DNA of 24,386 bases from a virus, in IMG/VR virus record IMGVR_UViG_3300040751_004612, positions 1 to 24,386 of that record; one strand, written 5' to 3'. The position numbers and the translations under genes were made by a program. The notes beneath the pieces are model-generated. The model was not told the origin of the DNA. It ran no database searches and was given only the letters and a program-made list of their open reading frames with translations. The first letter of the stretch is position 1; each line of letters begins with the position of its first letter. Positions 6,438-14,073 of this stretch are shown here, in pieces.

Positions 6438-8201
6438 TTAGTTCACAAATTCTGTGTCAGTATTATAACTGGTAAAACCATTTTCTTTAACCACATACAA
6501 CACATTATTAACACGCCCAACAAGTTCTTCCTTGTGTGAAATCAGGAATATGTTCTTGCCCTGATCGCGGTTCATCTTTTTCAGTATGCTTAAACCTGCG
6601 TCCACACCCACGCTATCCATCCCGCTGTCCAGTAACTCGTCAACACACATGAAGTTCATAGGATGGTTGAGACTCTCATATATGTCACGGAACGCCCAAC
6701 TCAAACTCAGTATAAGTCTGTTCCGCTCTCCCCTTGACAAATTGTCAAAGTCGAGGTCTCTGCCGTATTCTGTGATCTCTACTCCCAAGTCTGAGCTAAA
6801 CTTGACTTCATGCGGCAACCCAATTCTTTCCAAATAGTGCGCTAGTCTGTGATTCAGATAGGCAATATTTTGATCTATAATTCGCTTACGAATAAAACTG
6901 TCCTTGCTGGTAAGTAACTTTAGCAGGAAGTCCTGGTGCTCACGCAAATCAGTGAGCTCATTAATTGCATCAAAGTCTATTTCCTGCATGCCTGTTACTT
7001 TCAGTGTGTCGATTTGTTCCACATAGGGATTTTGCTCAGCAATTTTGTCTGCATACTGCTGTGCCATTGTTTCCATGTTGTGTTTGTGTTCGTACGCTTC
7101 TTCTATAGTAGCATAGAATGGGTCGTCGCAATCAGGCACTTGTAAAAATTGCAAAGCGGCTGATATTTTGTTTGCTTCTTCGGATCTTTCATCCAAATAT
7201 TGTTGTTCTGTTTCTAGTTTTTCCTGCAACTCTGCTTTGTATTCAGCATGAGTTGTTAAATGTACTGTGCCTTGACCACAAGCTGGACAAACACCAGCAT
7301 CTGCATCTGCGATATTGCTTTGTAACTCTGCAATTCGATTTTCACTGCGACTAATACTGGTTTGTAATGTGGTAAGCTCTTTGTTCAGTGTGTCTATTTG
7401 TGTTTGTGTTTCTTTGGCTTCGGCCAAACACTTGTGAGTTTCGATCTCAGCATCCACATTGAGCTCTGCCAGTGTGGTAAGTGCTGACTCCATTTGTTGC
7501 AGTTTGTCTGACTTGTTTTTCTCCCAGGCAGCACTGCGCATTTCTATTTCTTTGATGTTCTTTTCAATACGCTTGTTGCTTTCTTCTTGTGCATTGATGC
7601 GTATTTCTTCTTCCTTGATACTGTCCTTGGTGCCTTTTAACAACTCTTTGAGCAAGTCTGCTTTTGCACTTAAATCTGTTATGCCCAGGAGCTGCTCGAT
7701 CATGGCTCGCTGATCGTTTGCTCGTAGACTTAGGAAGGGTTCTGTGTATGTGTTAAGCGCAATGAGCTGTTTAAACATCTCATGCGGAAAACCTATGATT
7801 TTTTCAATCTCTTTTTGTGTCTCACGATTCTCGCCCTGAGCATCATCGTCGCTGGGTTCCACACCATCAATCAGAAAACGCAATACCTGTGGTCGTCTGC
7901 CACGCTCAATGCGATAACTCACACCATCCTTCTCAAAATCCACAGTAACCATCATCTGTTTACCGTTTGTTTTGTTAATCAGATTGTCTTTCTTGATGTT
8001 TGTGAGAGCATCGCCGTATAGTGCATAACTGAGTGCATTCACAATGGTTGTTTTACCAGTACCATTACGACTGCCATCACCGCCCAGATCCAGATTGTGT
8101 CCTAAAACCAGAGTTAGTTGGCCGTTGTCGAAGTTAACGCCCTGTGTTTGAGCACCAATACTCATAAAATTACGAGCACTGATATTTTGAATTCGTAACA
8201 T
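6438..8201 (-). CDS. 46: gp46 recombination endonuclease subunit (SbcC/Rad50-like ATPase)
   Basis: A 587-aa SMC-type ATPase that works with gp47 to resect DNA ends for recombination-dependent replication and host DNA degradation. Walker A GSRNGTGKTT is at about residues 43-52. Two long coiled-coil arms flank a zinc-hook CPACG at about residue 306. The ABC signature LSRGERNRLILSLSWAF is at about 489, Walker B FMCVDELLD at about 520, then the D-loop SGMDS and the His-loop ISHKEEL at about 562. The length fits T4 gp46 (560 aa). It starts at ATG 8199-8201, 2 bp after the gp47 stop, with no strong ribosome site, so translational coupling is likely. Confidence 0.96.
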   Translation of the reverse strand: MLRIQNISARNFMSIGAQTQGVNFDNGQLTLVLGHNLDLGGDGSRNGTGKTTIVNALSYALYGDALTNIKKDNLINKTNGKQMMVTVDFEKDGVSYRIERGRRPQVLRFLIDGVEPSDDDAQGENRETQKEIEKIIGFPHEMFKQLIALNTYTEPFLSLRANDQRAMIEQLLGITDLSAKADLLKELLKGTKDSIKEEEIRINAQEESNKRIEKNIKEIEMRSAAWEKNKSDKLQQMESALTTLAELNVDAEIETHKCLAEAKETQTQIDTLNKELTTLQTSISRSENRIAELQSNIADADAGVCPACGQGTVHLTTHAEYKAELQEKLETEQQYLDERSEEANKISAALQFLQVPDCDDPFYATIEEAYEHKHNMETMAQQYADKIAEQNPYVEQIDTLKVTGMQEIDFDAINELTDLREHQDFLLKLLTSKDSFIRKRIIDQNIAYLNHRLAHYLERIGLPHEVKFSSDLGVEITEYGRDLDFDNLSRGERNRLILSLSWAFRDIYESLNHPMNFMCVDELLDSGMDSVGVDAGLSILKKMNRDQGKNIFLISHKEELVGRVNNVLYVVKENGFTSYNTDTEFVN

Positions 8202-8203
8202 AT

Positions 8204-9220
8204 TTAAATTACCAAACTGTTATATAAGTTAATCAGTTTTTGCTTGTCTATGGTGTTACTTTCTATTGTATCCAGCTGGCTTACCACAATGGCATCCACG
8301 CTTTCAAATTCTATTTCAGATCCCTGAAATTCGTCTTGTTCCTGTTTTACCGGTATCAGTTGTAGCTCACGTACCTGATACTGTTCTGCAAACTTCTCTT
8401 TGATAAAGTTTGCTTCTTCATAACTGATACCAATGTTTAATTTTACACGAGCATGGGTGTATTTGTCAAGTAAATTCTGATGATTGTCCAGTAATTCACT
8501 CAGTGTAATCACAATGTACTTGGGACAATCAGGCCAGTTCACATACTGTGGCTCACCGCCCCATTCCAGGAACATAGCACCACGTTCGTTGTCCCCCACA
8601 TCAGCATAGTTGTGCGGAAAAGCATTGCCAATATAGTGTATGTTACCTTTATACTGTCGTTTGTGGAAATGACCTGAAAACACATACTCAGGACCAGCCA
8701 GATGCTCTGCTTTGATGCCACCATGATCTGGCATCTCCACCATGGCATTCATTTTGAAGTGTGGCAGTTCCAGATGCCCAAACAGATATTTTGCTTTCAG
8801 CTTGCTGAGTTTCTTCCACTCGTCAGCCACAAGCCAGGGCACAATGGCTACACCATCTTCACAAAAAATCTCATCAATCATCACAAAGTTGGGCAGGTCT
8901 CTGGCATATTCCACACTGTTTAAGTCACGTTTATCTCTGTAGTACAAGTCGTGATTGCCAGTGATAAAGTACACTTTCTCGAAAGCATTGTTCAGTTTCT
9001 TTAACAGTTTAATACTGACGTTCATGCTGGCTACGTTAACACTGGCTCGCTGATGACTCCAGTCTCCCATAAAGATGCAAGTCTCTGCACCTCTGGCATG
9101 TGCTTCAGTTATAAACCATTCCACATAACGTTCACAATCTGAATTGTGTATTTTGCTGTTCTGCTTGTTGCCCACATGTAAGTCTGTGAACACGGCAGCA
9201 TGTTTGAAAAGTTGACTCAT
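8204..9220 (-). CDS. 47: gp47 recombination endonuclease subunit (SbcD/Mre11-like)
   Basis: A 338-aa metallophosphoesterase nuclease, partner of gp46. The phosphoesterase motifs are in order: D13-L-H15 (TDLHVGN), GD at 52-53 (FMGDWSH), GNHD at 88-91, then LFGHLE and GHFHKRQ toward the middle of the protein. The length matches T4 gp47 (339 aa). Its ATG (9218-9220) overlaps the stop of the upstream sigma-factor gene in an ATGA, and the gp46 gene follows after 2 bp. The order 55-47-46 on one strand is also the T4 order, although T4 has more genes in between. Confidence 0.96.
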   Translation of the reverse strand: MSQLFKHAAVFTDLHVGNKQNSKIHNSDCERYVEWFITEAHARGAETCIFMGDWSHQRASVNVASMNVSIKLLKKLNNAFEKVYFITGNHDLYYRDKRDLNSVEYARDLPNFVMIDEIFCEDGVAIVPWLVADEWKKLSKLKAKYLFGHLELPHFKMNAMVEMPDHGGIKAEHLAGPEYVFSGHFHKRQYKGNIHYIGNAFPHNYADVGDNERGAMFLEWGGEPQYVNWPDCPKYIVITLSELLDNHQNLLDKYTHARVKLNIGISYEEANFIKEKFAEQYQVRELQLIPVKQEQDEFQGSEIEFESVDAIVVSQLDTIESNTIDKQKLINLYNSLVI

Positions 9221-10092
9221 TCGCCAAATGACTCCGCATTGTCTAATTCTGCGTCAGCTAGCTCACGCATTTTGCGTATTTCTTCTTCATGGGCTAACTG
9301 TCTGGTATAGCTGGGCATGTGGCCCTGGTCAATCAGAATGTCGTCTCTGATAGATTGATTTTTCTTTTCTATGTTGAGCACACGAGTAAAACTGTTATTC
9401 ACTGCGGCAGTGTAATAAGCAAATGGGTTATCAGATTTTGCTTCATTAAACTTTAACCCAATATAACTCAATTGTAATAATGCCTGCCCACGCATCTCAT
9501 CCACATAGGTATAACCACGCCAGTTGGCTCTGTGGCTGTAACGCTCTACCAGCTTCAGATACATGGTGCCCAGTTTGTTTGTGATTCTGCCATGCTCACA
9601 GTCAAAACAGCCTGTATCCAGGTCTCCTTTCCAGTGACTTCTGGCTACTTCCCGCAACTCGTTTCCTGAAATCACATAATGCTTAAAAGGGGGAAAGTTT
9701 ACTTTGCTTTTTTCCTCTGATTCGTTTTTGGGATTTTTCTTTCTGCCTGGCTCTTCAGGAATGTGTTCGTATGTCATTACACGAAAAACCAAATCTTCTG
9801 TGTCAATGGTATCAGGTTCAACCAGAAAGTCTTTTTGCTTGGGCTTGTTACGTTGATTAGTGCTGTCAAAAGACTTCATTGCCTCTGCGTATTTTTCTGA
9901 TTGCATTCTGCTTGCACGATTTGCTTTTGCTTCGTCTACTACATTCCAGATATCCTGAGGGCCAGATTCCAAAATGATGTCAAATTGATGGTGTTTTTCA
10001 GGATCCTCAATATAGCAGTAGGACATTTTGCTTGAATGTATTTCTTTTAAAATGTCTTTGTTATTTAGGTAGTTTACTTTTTTAGCGGACAT
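9217..10092 (-). CDS. 55: gp55-type RNA polymerase sigma factor for late transcription
   Basis: A 291-aa protein whose second half matches the T4 gp55 sigma family, which directs host RNA polymerase to TATAAATA late promoters. The diagnostic region is YVDEMRGQALLQLSYIGLKFNEAKSDNPFAYYTAAVNNSFTRVLNIEKKNQ (about residues 198-249), equivalent to sigma region 2. T4 gp55 is only 185 aa; here about 100 or more extra N-terminal residues, many charged, precede the sigma part. They include GCFDCEHG with two cysteines just before the sigma core. The start ATG 10090-10092 has GGAG 5 nt upstream, and a TTGACT-N16-TATAAT promoter sits about 20 nt further up. Late promoter elements elsewhere in the window are its expected targets. 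Confidence 0.88.
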   Translation of the reverse strand: MSAKKVNYLNNKDILKEIHSSKMSYCYIEDPEKHHQFDIILESGPQDIWNVVDEAKANRASRMQSEKYAEAMKSFDSTNQRNKPKQKDFLVEPDTIDTEDLVFRVMTYEHIPEEPGRKKNPKNESEEKSKVNFPPFKHYVISGNELREVARSHWKGDLDTGCFDCEHGRITNKLGTMYLKLVERYSHRANWRGYTYVDEMRGQALLQLSYIGLKFNEAKSDNPFAYYTAAVNNSFTRVLNIEKKNQSIRDDILIDQGHMPSYTRQLAHEEEIRKMRELADAELDNAESFGE

Positions 10093-10119
10093 ATATGCTC
10101 CAATATATAATTACTAACA

Positions 10120-10147
10120 ATTATACAGTATTATATATAAGAGTCAA
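10120..10147 (-). promoter_or_regulatory. Sigma-70-type early promoter for the gp55-47-46 operon
   Basis: On the minus strand TTGACT (10147-10142), a 16-bp spacer, and a perfect TATAAT (10125-10120). The expected start near 10113 leaves a leader of about 20 nt with GGAG before the gp55 ATG. It fits early expression by the host sigma factor and points away from the late promoter at 10196-10203. Confidence 0.82.
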
Positions 10148-10195
10148 GCAGAAATAGGCCAGTTTTTGGTGATTATCTGAGCACTTAATTATACA

Positions 10196-10203
10196 GATAA
10201 ATA
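10196..10203 (+). promoter_or_regulatory. T4-type late promoter element for the baseplate block
   Basis: GATAAATA on the plus strand. The expected start near 10209 is just upstream of AAGGAG (10211-10216) and the ATG at 10223, giving a very short leader. It should drive the 10223-16793 gene block. Confidence 0.8.
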
Positions 10204-10222
10204 CTTGTGCAAGGAGAAACGC

Positions 10223-11212
10223 ATGGCAGATTTTTTTTCGAGTCTTTTAAATAGCAGAGCTGGTAACAGTTTATACAGTAAACTGAGCAATAAAGCTGGT
10301 GAAGCTCTGGGTAGCCTGGACGAACCTTGGAGAGGTGCTGCTAGCAGTTTGGTTAATAACTTCTTTCCAGGATTCGGTGGTGGCCAGCCTGACTTTAGTG
10401 ATAACACTTATGCAGGCCAACTCAGACGTCGACTATTAAATTTAGAACAGGAAAAGTTCGGTAATGAATCCACCAATGGTGGAATAATTTCCAATGGCTT
10501 TGAAGGCAGCAATACAGGTAACAGAGCTGTAACCAACGGCCAGAAAAAGTATGATTGGCGAGCCAGACTCAGACCCAAAAACGGCGGAATAGAAAGATTT
10601 TATGCACCTGTCATAAATTCTCGTGACCAGAACGGTAACCCAACTTTCTCCACAGAGGATATTGATTATCTGATGCGACCTATACGAGAAAGTAATGGTA
10701 TGGTATGGCAGTATACTCCACAAATTTTGTTAAACGGCGGTGCAGAGTATCATTCGCATATGGGTCAGGGTATGAACTACCCTATTAATACTTATACTCA
10801 GGGTATGCCCATGACTATTCCTGTCACTGCTGACTTCACAGCAAACGATATCTGGGAAGCCAGATATATGCTGGCAGTTCTGGTGTTTTTGCGTATCAGT
10901 ATTAAAAGTTATTTTGGTGACAGTGCAGTGGCAAATGGGTTTTATGGTGGCCCGCCTCCTGTGTTGGTTTTTGAATACATGGGTGATCATATGTTTAACA
11001 AAGTGCCAGTCACAGTTCAAAACTACACTGCTGAATTAAATCCCAACGTGGACTATATTCCAGTTCAGGTGAATAACACAGTGACTTATGTGCCCACCAG
11101 AATGAATGTCATGGTAACATTACAACCACATTACACACAACAAAAACAGCGCAGAAGATACGATGTGCAAGCAATTGCTAATGGGGCCGCATACAGGGAT
11201 GGATTTATCTAA
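10223..11212 (+). CDS. Baseplate tail-tube cap/initiator protein (gp48/gp54-like)
   Basis: A 329-aa protein expected at the top of the baseplate, where it templates tail tube polymerisation. The C-terminal half resembles the tube-like fold shared by T4 gp48 and gp54: YMLAVLVFLRISIKSYFGDS, then GPPPVLVFEYMGDHMFNKVPVTVQNYTAELNPNVDYIPV and VPTRMNVMVTLQPHYTQQKQRRRYDV, ending AAYRDGFI. T4 gp48 and gp54 are 364 and 320 aa. Only one such gene is visible here, so which of the two it matches is unresolved. The start is ATG 10223 (MADFFSSLLNSR) with AAGGAG 6 nt upstream. An in-frame TTG at 10205 lies at the expected promoter start and is not credible. Its TAA overlaps the next ATG by one base. Confidence 0.75.
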   Translation: MADFFSSLLNSRAGNSLYSKLSNKAGEALGSLDEPWRGAASSLVNNFFPGFGGGQPDFSDNTYAGQLRRRLLNLEQEKFGNESTNGGIISNGFEGSNTGNRAVTNGQKKYDWRARLRPKNGGIERFYAPVINSRDQNGNPTFSTEDIDYLMRPIRESNGMVWQYTPQILLNGGAEYHSHMGQGMNYPINTYTQGMPMTIPVTADFTANDIWEARYMLAVLVFLRISIKSYFGDSAVANGFYGGPPPVLVFEYMGDHMFNKVPVTVQNYTAELNPNVDYIPVQVNNTVTYVPTRMNVMVTLQPHYTQQKQRRRYDVQAIANGAAYRDGFI

Positions 11213-11508
11213 TGCCACAGAATTATAAAAAAGGTTCGTTTATTCGTAATCCTGATATCATTGACGGCAAGTTCATGGGACGTAATGAATTGCCTAAAGT
11301 TTTAAAGAATATCAAGGATGAGACATATATAATTGGACACGGATACGATGAAAGGCCAGATTTGCTGGCATATAAACTTTATGGAAGTACCAGACTATGG
11401 TGGGTTTTTGCACAGCGAAACCCAGACATACTGAAAGATCCAATAAGAGATTTTAAAGCAGGAAAACAGATTATTTTACCAGCAGAAGAAGTAGTCAACA
11501 GACTGTAA
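11212..11508 (+). CDS. 53: gp53-like baseplate wedge protein
   Basis: A 98-aa protein. The core YDERPDLLAYKLYGSTRLWWVFAQRNPDILKDPIRDFKAGKQIILP is the typical gp53/LysM-like pattern: a polypeptide that clamps neighbouring wedges. T4 gp53 is 196 aa, so this is a short form close to the conserved core. It starts by stop-start overlap (TAATG) with the preceding gene, so translation is probably coupled, and lies 9 bp before the hub gene. Confidence 0.88.
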   Translation: MPQNYKKGSFIRNPDIIDGKFMGRNELPKVLKNIKDETYIIGHGYDERPDLLAYKLYGSTRLWWVFAQRNPDILKDPIRDFKAGKQIILPAEEVVNRL

Positions 11509-11517
11509 GAGACACAC

Positions 11518-14073
11518 ATGCCACTACTCACAACTCTATCAGAAGAAGACTTAAAATATCCTGATCCCTACATTGGTGAGGTTTATGGTAACGCTTTGGA
11601 TTTTTATGATAACCCCACGTACAATATAAAATTATATCTGGTTAGTTCCAGTGCCATAGCTGATATACAACGAAAGCTCACTGATGGCACATTTGACAGT
11701 TTAAATCTAATACCTGCAGACCAACAAGTGATTTTGGCACAAACAGGTGTAACTGGAATAACCATAGACAATTTGGAACTACAGGGATTGACTTCTGTTG
11801 ACGGTGGTGCCAAACAAAATTTAGCCAGTTTTACAATCAAGGAGCCTGGCGGTGCTACTTTTCTGGATCAGATACAGTATGCAAAAGGCGCATTGGGATA
11901 TGGTGAAGAAGGAAAAACCACTCAGGCAACATGGTTCCTGGAAATCCGATTTCAGGGATACACAAATAACATAGAAGACAATGCTGAGGCAGGTGAAGCA
12001 GCCGTAATTGCAGGTCCTATTGTGTATGATATACAGCCCACAAACCTGGAATTAGCTTTGGACGAAACTGGAAGCACATACACTTTCGAAGCAATTATCG
12101 AAAACACATACTCATTTGCTGACACAAAATTTAAAATCAAACAAAACATCATCACTGTGGGAAAAACCATCACTGATCATGCTGACATTTTACAAAAAAC
12201 CATTCAGGCCTGGCATGATAAAGCTAATCCACAAGCAGTTGTTAAAGATGAGTTTGTGATTGATGTCAGTCAGGTAATCAATGCTAACGGTGATCAATCC
12301 AGCCTGGAAATTATTCAGGACGAGGAAGTTGCAAAAGATCAGGAATTAAAAGAGTCAGTAATTCGACTGGCCAAACCAGATTCTGTTGACGATGGCAGTG
12401 TGGCTGAAGACAGTGAAGATCCACAAACTGCACAAGCTAACCCCAATCGTCCAGAAAAGAAAGCAGAAGATCTGGTTATTCCACACAACAATGGTGATAG
12501 CATTGAAAAAATATTGCAGGTGATTTTTGCTGCCTGTCCAGAATATCTGTTTAAGACCTGCAGGTATGAGGACATTGAAGAACTTAATGGTCCACAGAGA
12601 AAAACACAAGCAAATGTGGCTGCTCTTAAAGTTGTATCTAAATCATATAACTTGGGGTACGATAAAGGCCGTAACGTGTATGCCAGGAAATATGTATACA
12701 TTCCTATTCTGTATTTAACGCCCAATCCTAACCTGGACGAGCCTAATTCCCGTGCCACAGAAGTGGATGAAAAACGTGAAAGAGTCAAACAGCTCAAAGC
12801 GAACGGCCAGTTATTCAAAGCATACAACTATATTTTTACTGGTGCAAACGATCAAATAATAGACCTGGATATCAGATACAATTACAATATCAGTCAGATG
12901 CTGCCGCCCAAGGCAGGTGCTGTGGGTGATCCTGCAATTGCGAATAAGTCTCTGGCACCCACAGCCCCCCAGGATGAAGATCTGGGTTTATTGGGCGGTG
13001 TAAAAAAATTGCTGGACGATGCAAAGGGTTTAACAGATTTTGCCAAAGGATTGGACTTGTTTGATAAGCTAACAGATTTAAAACAAGATGCACAAGATGC
13101 GTTTATAGGACAGGTTGAGGGCCTGCTGGGAGAAGGTACCAGTGATGCAATCAGGGCTGCTGTGGGAGACAGAGATGCTGCCGCATCATTACTGGAAGGC
13201 CTGGTAGGCAGTGAATTAGCCAGTATTGCGAGTGGACAAATTTTGTCAGGCAATGCTGAAGTTACAACAGAATCGCCCACTACAAATTTGCCAGGTGGCG
13301 GCGCATATACACCTGATTTAAGTCCCTTCCGTTACAGCGAGGATTTTTTAACAGAGGACGAACTGGGCTACACCATTAAAAGTCTGGATGACTTAAAAGA
13401 ACTGGGATACAATCCTGACACTTATGATCAATATGAGATAGAGCCTTCCTCTGAGGCGGTGGATGATGTTGCCACAAGAACAGACAACTTGCCAATCAAA
13501 ACAGGCAGTGTGGCTACCAAGTTACATGGATTTATGCTGGAAAAGCGTTTTGAAAATGTGTTCTTTTCTGAAATTAACATGACTATCCGTGGCGACCCTT
13601 GGTATCTGAATTCAACTAACCCCACACAAAAAAGTACACCCACGCAATCAAATTATAAAGCAAGTGCAAACTGTTTTTGGTTACGTGTGGGCGCACCGCT
13701 CAGGTATGACCTGGACTGGAGAGACGAAGATTTGAACTCTGGATATCAGCCTGGAGATGGTTTTTCCAGAGCGTTTAGTTCTGTCTATATTTTAAACAGC
13801 GTGGTAAACAGATTTGTGGGTGGTGTATTTACCACTGATATAAAAGGAATAAAAAGTATCGACCTCACAGAACCACTGGATGACGCACTGATAGATTTAC
13901 AAAATTCTATCAGAGAGGAAAGACAACAAGCAGAGCGTGATGCACAAACACAAGCGGCAGCACAACAACAGACTCAAAATTCACCACTGGTGGAACCTGA
14001 CGACAATCTGTCTCCTGCATTGCCACCAGATACCGACAACAATGATCCAATCACAGGGGGTGGAATAGCATGA
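11518..14073 (+). CDS. Large baseplate hub protein (gp27 position)
   Basis: An 851-aa protein between gp53 and the gp5-like spike, the place expected for the central hub ring that carries the spike (gp27 in T4, 391 aa). The first 220 residues look beta-rich (GITIDNLELQGLTSVDGG..., AIAGPIVYDIQPTNLELAL). A middle portion has ILQVIFAACPEYLFK and the AYNYIFTGANDQIIDLDIRYNYNISQMLPP segment, which resembles hub-type domains. About residues 480-590 are an Ala/Asp/Leu-rich helical insert. The C-terminal domain (KLHGFMLEKRFENVFFSEINMTIRGDPWYLN, FWLRVGAPLRYDLDWRDED) is followed by a Gln/Asp/Pro-rich disordered tail. It overlaps the spike gene by 4 bp (ATGA). The hub role is inferred from position and fold impression; direct homology to gp27 is not certain. 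Confidence 0.6.
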   Translation: MPLLTTLSEEDLKYPDPYIGEVYGNALDFYDNPTYNIKLYLVSSSAIADIQRKLTDGTFDSLNLIPADQQVILAQTGVTGITIDNLELQGLTSVDGGAKQNLASFTIKEPGGATFLDQIQYAKGALGYGEEGKTTQATWFLEIRFQGYTNNIEDNAEAGEAAVIAGPIVYDIQPTNLELALDETGSTYTFEAIIENTYSFADTKFKIKQNIITVGKTITDHADILQKTIQAWHDKANPQAVVKDEFVIDVSQVINANGDQSSLEIIQDEEVAKDQELKESVIRLAKPDSVDDGSVAEDSEDPQTAQANPNRPEKKAEDLVIPHNNGDSIEKILQVIFAACPEYLFKTCRYEDIEELNGPQRKTQANVAALKVVSKSYNLGYDKGRNVYARKYVYIPILYLTPNPNLDEPNSRATEVDEKRERVKQLKANGQLFKAYNYIFTGANDQIIDLDIRYNYNISQMLPPKAGAVGDPAIANKSLAPTAPQDEDLGLLGGVKKLLDDAKGLTDFAKGLDLFDKLTDLKQDAQDAFIGQVEGLLGEGTSDAIRAAVGDRDAAASLLEGLVGSELASIASGQILSGNAEVTTESPTTNLPGGGAYTPDLSPFRYSEDFLTEDELGYTIKSLDDLKELGYNPDTYDQYEIEPSSEAVDDVATRTDNLPIKTGSVATKLHGFMLEKRFENVFFSEINMTIRGDPWYLNSTNPTQKSTPTQSNYKASANCFWLRVGAPLRYDLDWRDEDLNSGYQPGDGFSRAFSSVYILNSVVNRFVGGVFTTDIKGIKSIDLTEPLDDALIDLQNSIREERQQAERDAQTQAAAQQQTQNSPLVEPDDNLSPALPPDTDNNDPITGGGIA

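Noticed and set aside
10205-10222. Upstream TTG start for the tube cap/initiator gene
   Set aside because: It lies at the predicted late transcription start and before the AAGGAG site; ATG 10223 has ideal spacing.
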